Notes under the pieces: model-generated
Told to the model about the DNA's origin: nothing
Seen by the model: the letters and a program-made list of their open reading frames with translations, nothing else
The model's database searches: none
Translations under genes and position numbers: made by a program
In this document: positions 20,785 to 27,980 of the stretch, one piece after another
Position numbering within the stretch: position 1 is the stretch's first letter
How the letters are laid out: each line of letters starts with the position of its first letter
Virus record (IMG/VR): IMGVR_UViG_3300032132_000028
Span: 1-33,951 of that record
Direction: 5' to 3' (one strand)
DNA: 33,951 nt
DNA from: a virus

Positions 20785-21243
20785 TCAGGAGAGTGTGAGA
20801 ATTCCGCCGCTCGGCCAGGTCGTTGTAAAGTCGCTGCCGTTCGGTGTCTGGTCAGCTGAGTACGGGCACCATGCGAGCGGAATGTGATCACTGTCAGCAG
20901 TCACCTGCTTATAAACCAGAGCCCCTTCGATCGCGTACGTGCCCGCCGCGAGGCTTGTCCAGGTCACATCCGTGGCATCGAATGTTGCCTTCTCGTTTGT
21001 GCCGTCTTCGGTGACGGTTTCCGAAGCCAATGCTTTGCGGCTGTAGCCGCTGCCGTCGAACTCAACGCCGGCGATTCCTGCTCCGCCATTCATCGCCGAG
21101 AGTGTTGCGGGATCCTCGCTGGTGTTGCCCGGATCGTACGCGGAATTACTCGCGACCAGCAGCACGCGGATATCATCGGCCGTCAGGTCGAGATTGCCTT
21201 TCAGGAATTCGCTTTTAGCTTTCGGAAAAACACGGGCAGCCAT
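20785..21243 (-). CDS. conserved phage structural protein
   Basis: This 152-residue protein begins MAARVFPKAKSEFLKGNLDL and has DDIRVLLVASNSAYD, TWTSLAAGTYAIEGALVYK and a strand-rich end. The N-terminal pattern (K-x-x-F-L-x-G-x-I/L-D/N-L...I-x-V-L-L) is common in small phage proteins of tail-tip clusters with no known function. It lies 12 bp before the start of the next gene and is part of the late operon. Confidence 0.7.
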   Translation of the reverse strand: MAARVFPKAKSEFLKGNLDLTADDIRVLLVASNSAYDPGNTSEDPATLSAMNGGAGIAGVEFDGSGYSRKALASETVTEDGTNEKATFDATDVTWTSLAAGTYAIEGALVYKQVTADSDHIPLAWCPYSADQTPNGSDFTTTWPSGGILTLS

Positions 21244-21256
21244 TTCTCACTCCTGA

Positions 21257-21676
21257 TTATGAACAGTCGAGCCAGACAACGAGCCACTCGTTATCGACGA
21301 AGATTGCGATGCCGTATGTACCGGCCGGAGCAGTCGCCTGCCGCGAACGGCTCACAACATATATAGACTCCAGGCCACTGGGAGCGGGTTGCAGTTCCTG
21401 CGGCGTGTAGACGGCCGGTGCTCCCCCGCCTGGCACAACATATTGTGCCGTGACGTTCGGATCTGAATATAACCGAGTCGCCAGAGCGGACGCGGCACCC
21501 GTCAGCGAGTCCGTTGCAGCACTGAGTGATTCATCTAGTCTGAACTGTGCGAAGCCAGCGATATTCGGTGGCAGGTCCGATCGCTCACGGCTCGGTCCTT
21601 TCGGAGTCGCTTCATGTTCGCGAACTGTGCGTGCGATTCGCTCGGCAGACCCTTTTTCAAAGTTCACGCCCATCAT
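21257..21676 (-). CDS. hypothetical late protein
   Basis: This 139-residue protein starts MMGVNFEKGSAERIARTVRE, the sort of basic amphipathic N-terminus seen in small planctomycete phage late proteins. A proline/glycine-rich loop (YVVPGGGAPAVYTPQEL) and a short beta-rich C-terminus with GTYGIAIFVDNEWLVVW follow. Its start overlaps the stop of the HNH gene as ATGA. No family can be assigned; a virion role is inferred from position. Confidence 0.6.
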   Translation of the reverse strand: MMGVNFEKGSAERIARTVREHEATPKGPSRERSDLPPNIAGFAQFRLDESLSAATDSLTGAASALATRLYSDPNVTAQYVVPGGGAPAVYTPQELQPAPSGLESIYVVSRSRQATAPAGTYGIAIFVDNEWLVVWLDCS

Positions 21677-21969
21677 TCACCTCGTGCGGTTTTCGCTGTG
21701 TGGCACTTGCGACATAGCGTCTGCCAGTTGCGACAATCCCAGAACAGCATGACATCGCCGCGGTGCGGCACGATGTGATCGACCACCATCTCACGGCTCT
21801 TATCGATCCAGCCGCAGGCGTTGCAGGCTGGATTGATCGCCAGCCACTGCAGCCGTGCTTTCCGCCAGCGGTGATCGTAGCCGCGAGCGGCTGCAGAGCC
21901 GCGATTCTCTTTGACCTGTGCCGGCCGCCTGACTGGTGATCGTTCTCGCGGTTTCGGTTTGATCGCCAT
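21673..21969 (-). CDS. HNH endonuclease
   Basis: From the ATG at 21969 (TGATG junction with the previous stop) this is a 98-residue protein. The C-terminal half holds CNACG, then VVDHIVPHRGD, LFWDCRNWQTLC and CHTAKT, the complete HNH fold with a C-x2-C...C-x2-C zinc site. The N-terminus is strongly basic. In a tail gene cluster it is most likely a homing-type nuclease; the frame open to 22017 adds an unlikely extension inside the upstream gene. Confidence 0.85.
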   Translation of the reverse strand: MAIKPKPRERSPVRRPAQVKENRGSAAARGYDHRWRKARLQWLAINPACNACGWIDKSREMVVDHIVPHRGDVMLFWDCRNWQTLCRKCHTAKTARGE

Positions 21970-22847
21970 CAACCGAGCCCGAGATTGTCGAAGTTGATGT
22001 AATAATAGACATCCCATTGCGTATAGACAGCCGTTCCGGGCAACGTGTCCGGGTCAATCTGTTTCCCGTTAGCATCGAGCGGCACAGGCTGTCTGACCGG
22101 AGTCCCGATTCTGGATCCGTCGCCCTTTTCAGTACACGGAGACCGCACGATATTCGGTGTCGCTCCTGTACGTGCCGCGTCATACTTCTGATACAGCCCG
22201 GCTTCCAGGATATTCGGCTGCCAGCCGTTTTCGTTGTATGAGAAGACGTAGGAAACCTTCCAGAAGTCTGTAAAATCCTGCCTCGATTGTTCGGCAGTGA
22301 TGCGTACTCGCCAGTTCCCTTTGCTGCCACCGCGGAAGGTTCGATCGTTCAGGCTATTGTTGTATGAGAATGCAGTAGTTGCATCGAAGAACGGCTCATT
22401 GCGTTTGATCGTGAGTGTCGGATTTACCTGCGGCACTTCGATCGGCTCGTCATACCGATCCCCGGCTGAGTTGAGAATCTCGTTACCGCCCTTGTCTGTG
22501 GTTGCGTAGTGCGTCCGTTCTTCCGTGCCCCAGCTCTCCGTCTGATCCTGACTGACCGGATCGATCTCCTCGACCTTTTCCTTTTCCATGTCGTTGTTGT
22601 ATTTGACGGTAACGACGAACACTCCCGGCTCGCCGCCTTTCGTTTTCGCTGAGACGCTGCCGACTCTCGACTGTCCGTCAGCGTGCCCGTCACCGATCGC
22701 AGGGATGCCGGAAGCGGTCGCCGCGACCAGGCTGGAATCATCCTTCGATGTCTGCACAACGAACGCTCGCGTGTGCGAGAGCTTGCCTTCTGTTTTCAGT
22801 TCTGTGGAGCGTGATTCGTACAACTCCTGAACAGCCAGCACAGCCAT
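21969..22847 (-). CDS. tail-associated hypothetical protein (distal tail/baseplate candidate)
   Basis: This 292-residue protein begins MAVLAVQELYESRSTELKTE. It starts 3 bp after the tape-measure stop, where siphophages normally encode distal tail and tail-tip proteins. It has a DNSPFAxD-like centre only weakly; instead strands such as VTVKYNNDM, NWRVRITAEQ and FWKVSYVFSYNENGWQP suggest two beta domains. Repeated FxDATTAFSYNNSLN and TQWDVYYYINFD segments are characteristic but unknown to me. A tail-hub role is inferred from position. Confidence 0.65.
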   Translation of the reverse strand: MAVLAVQELYESRSTELKTEGKLSHTRAFVVQTSKDDSSLVAATASGIPAIGDGHADGQSRVGSVSAKTKGGEPGVFVVTVKYNNDMEKEKVEEIDPVSQDQTESWGTEERTHYATTDKGGNEILNSAGDRYDEPIEVPQVNPTLTIKRNEPFFDATTAFSYNNSLNDRTFRGGSKGNWRVRITAEQSRQDFTDFWKVSYVFSYNENGWQPNILEAGLYQKYDAARTGATPNIVRSPCTEKGDGSRIGTPVRQPVPLDANGKQIDPDTLPGTAVYTQWDVYYYINFDNLGLG

Positions 22848-22850
22848 TGA

Positions 22851-24659
22851 TCAGGCTCCGATCATCATTGTTAATTCTGCTTCGAGCAATCGCTCGTCCT
22901 GTCGCGTCATCATCTCGTTCATTTTCTTCAGTTCGGTCACGGCTGCCTTCGTGTTCTTCTCGACTGCCTTTTCGCCACCCTTCATCGCCCGGTTGATGAT
23001 GTCGAACGATTCACGCGAGCCCATCATTGCAGCCTTCAGCGGTTCGACTGCGGCTTTACCGGCTTCCGCTGCCGCATTGGTCTCGTCTTCAATCGCATCA
23101 CCGTCAGGACCGCCGACAGCGTTCAGTGCATCCAGCGTTGCCTGATTAAATCCGGCATCGTCTGCAACGGTTGTTCCTTCTGCGTCCGCGATCGCCTGGC
23201 GTGCGGCGAGCGTGCCCATGAAATCCTCAGCGAGCCGGGCACCGTCTTTCCTGATCTTGTCCTTCAGTCGCGATTCTTCTGCCGTCTGCGTTCGACTGCC
23301 ACCGGATGCGATGAACTTCGCCGGATTGTCCATGAACGCTGACACGGTGCCGGAGATGTTGAGCCATTTCAGCATCATCCGATCAATGACGTTGCTCCAC
23401 AGGTCTCCAAACCGTTCGAATCCAAACGTCGCAACAGTGACCAGTCCATGCACTCCGTCGCTGATGAAATTCCACACCGGAGCCACTGCAGAGCCGATCG
23501 AACTGAACACTTCGATGATGCCTTTGATTCCACCGGCGATCGTTGTCGTCAGCGGTCCGCCAACGAAAGATGCGAACCCTTCCAGCCCGCTCTGAAGCGG
23601 TCCCGAGAACTGCTGAAAGATATCGATCGCCATGCCGCCGAGTGCTGATTTCACCTTCGTGAATGCACCGGCAACATTGTCCAGCCGTTTCTCTGCCGCT
23701 TCAGCGGCGAAGCCGCCGCCGCCTTCCAGACCTGCCTCATTCTCTCGCAGTGCATCCCCGCCGGCACCCATCAGGCCGCCGAAGGCAGACGCAGACGCTG
23801 TGTCAAACAGCGTGTTGAGAATCCGCACTTTCTCGCCGGATGCCATGCCATCCAGAGCACCACCGAACTCATCGACAATATCTGCCATCGGTTTAAATTC
23901 GCCGCTGGCATCCTTGAAACTGAGCCCGAGAGCATCGAGTTGTGCCTGTGCCTCTTTGCTCGGCTTGCCCATGCCCTTGAAGATGCCCCGCAGCCCGCGG
24001 CCGGCTTTGTCAGAACCGATCTGAGTTGACAGTACCGACAACGCTGAGACTGTTTCGATCGTTCCTTTGCCGGCGAGTTTCGCAGAACTGGCAACAAATC
24101 CGAGAGCGTTGCCCAACTGACTCACATCCGTCAGACCGCTGGCGGCACCTTTCGCCAGCACATCCGCCACAGCACCGGCGTGCCCGGCTTCCAGCCCGAA
24201 CTGTCTGATTGCAGCCGCGGTGATGTTCGCGGCTTCGCCGAGTTCCAGACCGTCAGCGGCTGCCAGACTCAATGCCGCATCAGTCGCCGCCATCGTTTCT
24301 TCGACAGTGAATCCAGCCCGTGCGAGTGCTTCCATGCCCTGAGCCGCTTCAGCACCGGAAAACGCAGTCGTGCGTCCGAGCGTCTCTGCCTTTTCAGTCA
24401 GCTGTGCCATCTGTGCTTCGGTCGCACCGTTGACAGCCTGAATCGCTGACATCTGCTTTTCGAATCCGGCACCCTCGCGAACGATTGCCGCCAGTCCCGC
24501 ACCGAGTGCCAGCGGAGCACCGATTGAGCCGAGCATACCAGCTGCACCGCTCATCGATCGGCTGAACGTGCTGACGCGGTTGCGGGCTTTCTTCAGACCT
24601 TTATCCAGTCCGCCCGTTCTCGCCGTCAGATTGATCGCCAGACTGCCGATCGTCGCCAT
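22851..24659 (-). CDS. tail tape measure protein
   Basis: This 602-residue protein starts MATIGSLAINLTARTGGLDK. The early region resembles the TP901-type tape measure domain: RNRVSTFSRSMSGAAG, then FEKQMSAIQAVNGATEAQM, TTAFSGAEAAQGMEALARAGF and ALSVLSTQIGSDKAGRGLRG. Hydrophobic segments occur at ~38-60 and in the middle. The C-terminal third is helical and charged. Tape length scales with tail length at about 1.5 angstroms per residue, which predicts a tail near 90 nm. Its start overlaps the end of the frameshifted chaperone. Confidence 0.9.
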   Translation of the reverse strand: MATIGSLAINLTARTGGLDKGLKKARNRVSTFSRSMSGAAGMLGSIGAPLALGAGLAAIVREGAGFEKQMSAIQAVNGATEAQMAQLTEKAETLGRTTAFSGAEAAQGMEALARAGFTVEETMAATDAALSLAAADGLELGEAANITAAAIRQFGLEAGHAGAVADVLAKGAASGLTDVSQLGNALGFVASSAKLAGKGTIETVSALSVLSTQIGSDKAGRGLRGIFKGMGKPSKEAQAQLDALGLSFKDASGEFKPMADIVDEFGGALDGMASGEKVRILNTLFDTASASAFGGLMGAGGDALRENEAGLEGGGGFAAEAAEKRLDNVAGAFTKVKSALGGMAIDIFQQFSGPLQSGLEGFASFVGGPLTTTIAGGIKGIIEVFSSIGSAVAPVWNFISDGVHGLVTVATFGFERFGDLWSNVIDRMMLKWLNISGTVSAFMDNPAKFIASGGSRTQTAEESRLKDKIRKDGARLAEDFMGTLAARQAIADAEGTTVADDAGFNQATLDALNAVGGPDGDAIEDETNAAAEAGKAAVEPLKAAMMGSRESFDIINRAMKGGEKAVEKNTKAAVTELKKMNEMMTRQDERLLEAELTMMIGA

Positions 24660-24957
24660 TCAGTCTCCCGATAAAAAATGAATGGATCGTTTCTTCGATC
24701 TCATTCTGCGATTGCTGCCGTTTGTAAGTCGGCCGGAAATCATCACATTTCAGGTTGCCACGTTTCTGCAGCCGGTTGCAGATACTCGCCGCGATGATCG
24801 CTGCCTGATCCCAGTCGTCTCCCCACGGATGCATCAGCCGGTACATACGAAAGCGGATGAACTCCCGATATGGAGTCACCCGCTTCGCGTGTGCGACTGT
24901 CATGCCGAGAACGCGGAAGGCAAAGAAATGCCAGTCCCGCTCCTCGGCATCAGTCAG
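24601..24957 (-). CDS. tail assembly chaperone, downstream -1 frame (gpT-like)
   Basis: This frame is reached by -1 frameshifting from the upstream chaperone. From 24957 it encodes LTDAEERDWHFFAFRVLGM then 99 more residues, giving 118 residues and a 234-residue fusion. MHPWGDDWDQAAIIAASICN matches the conserved acidic helix pattern (PxG...R/Q...A-x-I-A-x-x-x-N) of gpG-T-type chaperones. An ATG at 24903 lies in the same frame but has no good ribosome-binding site. The end overlaps the tape measure start by 59 bp. These chaperones coat the tape measure during tail assembly. Confidence 0.8.
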   Translation of the reverse strand: MTDAEERDWHFFAFRVLGMTVAHAKRVTPYREFIRFRMYRLMHPWGDDWDQAAIIAASICNRLQKRGNLKCDDFRPTYKRQQSQNEIEETIHSFFIGRLNGDDRQSGDQSDGENGRTG

Positions 24958-25304
24958 TTTTTTTCCAGTTCCTCAAGATCGGATTCCGTCACGCCGTTGA
25001 GCGTCTTGACCGCTTCCAGAACGCGATCGAGTGCCCGTGCTGATTTCTTCCCGAGTGCAACAATGTCGCGGCTCGTGAACAGCGACTTGCCGCTCATGTC
25101 GCAGCAGCACAACGCGACGATCGAGCCGCGAACATTTGCCAGATTCGCTGACCCGTCCGTATTCTGACGAGCGGCTTCCCACTTGTCTTTCTCCGCACCG
25201 GTCAGCGTTCTGACTGCCACATCGCCGCCCCATTCCGGCACGGCAATCGTCTCGATCGTCAGATCATCTGCACTCAGGATTTCATCCCGGCTCAACAGAG
25301 CCAT
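24954..25304 (-). CDS. tail assembly chaperone, upstream frame (gpG-like)
   Basis: This 116-residue protein starts MALLSRDEILSADDLTIE and has VPEWGGDVAVRTLTGAEKDKW, the usual tail-chaperone N-terminus (a strand pair with W-G-G, then a helix), followed by helical sequence to EELEKN. It ends in TGA immediately after a slippery A AAA AAC. The position between tail tube and tape measure is the standard one. It should help load the tape measure protein. Confidence 0.85.
   Translation of the reverse strand: MALLSRDEILSADDLTIETIAVPEWGGDVAVRTLTGAEKDKWEAARQNTDGSANLANVRGSIVALCCCDMSGKSLFTSRDIVALGKKSARALDRVLEAVKTLNGVTESDLEELEKN
24957..24963 (-). promoter_or_regulatory. programmed -1 frameshift site A AAA AAC
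   Basis: The minus strand reads GAA AAA AAC TGA in the upstream frame. A AAA AAC is a canonical X XXY YYZ heptamer in the correct phase, directly before the stop. Slipping back one base opens the downstream chaperone frame with no intervening stop. Confidence 0.85.
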
Positions 25305-25319
25305 GCTGTGTTCCTTTCA

Positions 25320-25718
25320 TCAGCTGCCGGCTGTCACAGTCGGAGCACCGGAAAACTTGATCGTCGCAGTTGCGGTGATCTTGTCCTCACCGGGTACGGT
25401 GATTTCATAGTTGGTCATGAATCCGCTCGATGCGTACGTCGCACCAGTGCTCTCAGCACCCTTGAGCGGGAACGTGATCGTGATCGTTTCTGAATCCTGA
25501 TCGACCGGAGCCGCATCATCCGTATCGTGAATGATTTCAACTTCCAGCTCGCCGCCGTCTTTCATCTCAGAAGGAATAAATTCCTTCCATCCATTTGTGC
25601 TCGCGAAGTTCGTCACATCGACAGACTCGCGAGTGATGCCGCTGATCTTCACATCCGTGATGTTTGCAAAGAATCCGCTTTGAAAAGTGATACTCGTGCC
25701 GAAACCGAGCGATGCCAT
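25320..25718 (-). CDS. major tail tube protein
   Basis: This 132-residue protein begins MASLGFGTSITFQSGFFANI and continues with ITDVKISGITRESVDVTNF. GWKEFIPSEMKDGGELEVEI and TITFPLKG then MTNYEITVPGED match the beta-sandwich of siphovirus tail tube proteins. The TAATG junction with the previous gene and the following chaperone pair support the assignment. It should polymerise as hexameric rings around the tape measure. Confidence 0.85.
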   Translation of the reverse strand: MASLGFGTSITFQSGFFANITDVKISGITRESVDVTNFASTNGWKEFIPSEMKDGGELEVEIIHDTDDAAPVDQDSETITITFPLKGAESTGATYASSGFMTNYEITVPGEDKITATATIKFSGAPTVTAGS

Positions 25719-25924
25719 TAAGTCTCCGTGATTTCGTGGACTGGTTCGAGCAACGCTGCCAGCGTTGCTTCAATCAAACAAACGCGATCTGTCAGCCGCG
25801 AAACATCCGCAGGCATAGACTCGTTTTCGATATAGGCTCTGCCATTCACCTCGATCAGTTCGTCAACCTGCAATTCTGAAATGCCGCTCGGCGTGCGAAC
25901 TTTCAGCAGCGTTCGCTCACTCAT
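25718..25924 (-). CDS. small hypothetical protein between tail genes
   Basis: From an ATG at 25924, with AGGTG upstream, it is a 68-residue protein starting MSERTLLKVRTPSGISELQV. Two strand pairs precede a helix (SRLTDRVCLIEATLAALLE). It overlaps the tail terminator stop by 8 bp. Its role is not recognisable; the start at 25954 would overlap further. Confidence 0.6.
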   Translation of the reverse strand: MSERTLLKVRTPSGISELQVDELIEVNGRAYIENESMPADVSRLTDRVCLIEATLAALLEPVHEITET

Positions 25925-26318
25925 AGACGCACCTGATCGAGATGTGGACGACATATTTCAGCGAGTCATCATCGGCCGATTCGAGCATCCGGCCGTCACG
26001 CTCATCGTCAACGAAGATCGCGTGAATCAGCAGGCTGCCGAGCGTGCCTGTGTATCCGTCGAGAGAACTGATCACAGCGGCTGCGACTGAACGTGCCGTG
26101 CTGTATCGGTCGCCGATGCAGTCGTATCGGATATCGGCTTCTTTCGCGTCAATCGCTCCGCTGAATGCGTAGGTTCGATCGATGCCGTCTGTCTGATACA
26201 TGATCAGCGGGAATGTCGCATCAACCGGAATCTTTGCCGGATAGATGCGACTGCTGATCAATGCCGCCAGCGGCCCGTCGGCTTCCAGTCGCGTTGTCAG
26301 TTCGGTCTGGATCGTCAT
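25917..26318 (-). CDS. tail completion/terminator protein (DUF3168-like)
   Basis: This 133-residue protein starts MTIQTELTTRLEADGPLAAL and has the DUF3168 layout: ISSRIYPAKIP, then FPLIMYQTDG, DIRYDCIGDRYSTARSVAAAV and a C-terminal strand. It should cap the tail tube and join it to the neck. Overlaps with genes on both sides indicate translational coupling. Confidence 0.8.
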   Translation of the reverse strand: MTIQTELTTRLEADGPLAALISSRIYPAKIPVDATFPLIMYQTDGIDRTYAFSGAIDAKEADIRYDCIGDRYSTARSVAAAVISSLDGYTGTLGSLLIHAIFVDDERDGRMLESADDDSLKYVVHISIRCVYE

Positions 26319-26869
26319 CTGCGTTTTGCTTCTTTCTTAATGCCTTCCCATGCCCGGCGAATGATCGCACGCCGTACGGCTTCGCCTGTTGTCCGCAGAG
26401 CGATCGTGACAAATGGATTCGCCTTGAAGCCGGGATGCCGTACCGCCCTGACTGTCGTACCGTCAGAGAGCCGCAGCAGCCGCCCGCGGCGTGACTGAAT
26501 CATGTGCGGCTCTGCTCCCGTGTGCAGAACGTGAGCCCAGCTGAAACCCTTCCCGAGTCCGGTGCGTGCGAAGATGACATTGCCGCGATTCTTGACCTGA
26601 TGTTTGAATGCCCGCTTGAGCCGCTTTCGTGGATCGCCGTCATCGTCCCTGGCGGGATCGCTGGTATCGCCTTTCGGTGCTGTGGATTTCAGCTTTTTTT
26701 TGATCTGCTGAATGCCTTTACTCATCGCCGGTCGCAGCACCCGCTTGACGATCTTTGCCGGCATCCGATCGAGTTTGCGGATCAGCCGCCTGTGTCCGGT
26801 GATGCTGACCTGCACATCGCCGCCGTGACTGAGTTGCTTAAAACTGGTTGACGGTTTCTTCGCCATCAC
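26315..26869 (-). CDS. neck protein, HK97 gp10-like
   Basis: This 184-residue protein is basic, with VSITGHRRLIRKLDRMPAKIVKRVLRP near the start, the pattern of HK97-gp10-like neck proteins. A helix, a lysine-rich segment (KKKLKSTAPKGDTSDPARDD) and a strand-rich end with VIFARTGLGKGFSWAHVLHTG follow. The start overlaps the gp7-like stop. It connects the portal/neck to the tail. Confidence 0.8.
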   Translation of the reverse strand: MMAKKPSTSFKQLSHGGDVQVSITGHRRLIRKLDRMPAKIVKRVLRPAMSKGIQQIKKKLKSTAPKGDTSDPARDDDGDPRKRLKRAFKHQVKNRGNVIFARTGLGKGFSWAHVLHTGAEPHMIQSRRGRLLRLSDGTTVRAVRHPGFKANPFVTIALRTTGEAVRRAIIRRAWEGIKKEAKRR

Positions 26870-27225
26870 TCTTCCTCGCTTCTGAGGAACAGAATGATTT
26901 CCCGGTTGCGATTATCGACGTTCACGTAGTCGTGCACTTCCCAGATCACCGAATCGATCTGCACACGCAGATCACGGTCGGCACCAGTGAAGTAACGCAC
27001 GCTCAGTGTGTGCGATGCCGCCCGCGTTGCCCGCTGTGGACCCATGTACGGCAGCAGCAGCCCGCGGCGAGTTGCCAGCGTTGACCATGTTTTGATCGGC
27101 TCGCCGTAATCGTCGCGGCTCAACGCAGCACTCTCAATTGTGCATTCTGCGTTCCCGCGTTCCAGCAGCACCGATCGCGGCAGAGTCGATTCACGTTCAG
27201 GCCGGTACAGTTTGGGCTGTTTCAT
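26866..27225 (-). CDS. head-tail adaptor, gp7/gp16-like head closure protein
   Basis: This 119-residue protein has VLLERGNAECTIES near the start, then DDYGEPIKTWSTLATRRGLLLPY (typical of head closure proteins), TLSVRYFTGADRDLRVQID and VIWEVHDYVNVDNRNREIILFLR. That pattern matches phage head completion/SPP1 gp16-like proteins. It abuts the gp6-like gene (TAA then ATG) and should seal the connector. Confidence 0.85.
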   Translation of the reverse strand: MKQPKLYRPERESTLPRSVLLERGNAECTIESAALSRDDYGEPIKTWSTLATRRGLLLPYMGPQRATRAASHTLSVRYFTGADRDLRVQIDSVIWEVHDYVNVDNRNREIILFLRSEEE

Positions 27226-27786
27226 TTACCACCGATGCACGCGATAGGTCGTGAGCCAGACGTTCAGCCGTTCCAGATCGGGATGCCCGAAATCGTAGAA
27301 TTCGCGGGCATACTGCTTGACCGCCGAGAGCAGCAGGTCGGGCACCGTCGCGTATCCGCAGACGATCCGAATCTCAACGGCATTCGGTTGCGTGCGTGTT
27401 GCCGGCCAGACCTGATCGTAGGCCGGCACAATGCGAGCCGCCTGCCGATTGTCTTTCGCATCGACCGTGTAGATCGAACTGCTGAGCGTCTGCTGCGTGC
27501 CGTCTTCGTCGTGATACTTGATCGATGTCACCGACTGCAGCGGCACATGCGGCACCAGGATCGTGTCTGGAAACTCATCCAGAAAGATGTCAAACGTCGC
27601 CTGCCCGATCTGTCGGCCGGTCTCGGCTTCTGCCCATTCCGTTGCCGCTGAAACCGCTGATGCAATCAGCGTATCATCAGCGGTGAATCCCGAATCGAGC
27701 CCGAGAAACTCTTTCGCGTCGGCAGTCGAAACAACTGCAGCCGCCGCCGAGACGACTTCGCTTTTGTACTCCGCATTCCATGTCAT
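27226..27786 (-). CDS. head-tail connector protein, gp6-like
   Basis: This 186-residue protein has STADAKEFLGLDSG, then TLIASAVSAATEWAEAETGR, LDEFPDTILVPHVPLQSV and KYHDEDGTQQTLSSS, then RIVCGYATVPDLLLSAVKQYAREFYD split in a helix. This is the phage gp6-like/DnaT-like connector layout of helices around a short sheet. It binds under the portal. The gene begins just past the tRNA-like gene. Confidence 0.85.
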   Translation of the reverse strand: MTWNAEYKSEVVSAAAAVVSTADAKEFLGLDSGFTADDTLIASAVSAATEWAEAETGRQIGQATFDIFLDEFPDTILVPHVPLQSVTSIKYHDEDGTQQTLSSSIYTVDAKDNRQAARIVPAYDQVWPATRTQPNAVEIRIVCGYATVPDLLLSAVKQYAREFYDFGHPDLERLNVWLTTYRVHRW

Positions 27787-27821
27787 TTCATACGCTCCGC
27801 GCCACCATGCTGATCAGCAAT

Positions 27822-27895
27822 TGCCGGCGGCGGGAATCGAACCCGCGGAAACCAGATAATGAGCCTGGTCAGGGATTCCAGCACCCTTCGCCGGT
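27822..27895 (-). tRNA. degenerate tRNA-Met(CAT)-like gene
   Basis: A 74-base cloverleaf can be drawn on the minus strand. The acceptor stem pairs 6 of 7 (CCGGCG with CGCCGG, A1-C72 mispaired). The T arm GCGGG-TTCGATT-CCCGC is perfect. The anticodon stem CCAGG/TCTGG encloses CTCATTA, giving anticodon CAT. The D stem has 3 pairs, position 8 is A instead of T, and base 37 is T. CCA is not encoded. These departures suggest a weakened or specialised tRNA rather than a standard elongator or initiator. Confidence 0.75.
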
Positions 27896-27899
27896 ACAG

Positions 27900-27937
27900 A
27901 AAAGGCGGGCACCGCGAGAAGCAGCACGATGCCCGCC
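27900..27937 (-). terminator. intrinsic terminator downstream of the capsid gene
   Basis: On the minus strand GGCGGGC (27937-27931) pairs with GCCCGCC (27910-27904), with ATCG/CGGT extending the stem across one G-T pair, and TTTTCTGT follows. It lies 44 bp past the capsid stop and just before the tRNA-like gene. Confidence 0.75.
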
Positions 27938-27980
27938 GACCACCACATTTCTGACGGTCCAAGGTCAGAATCAATCAGGC

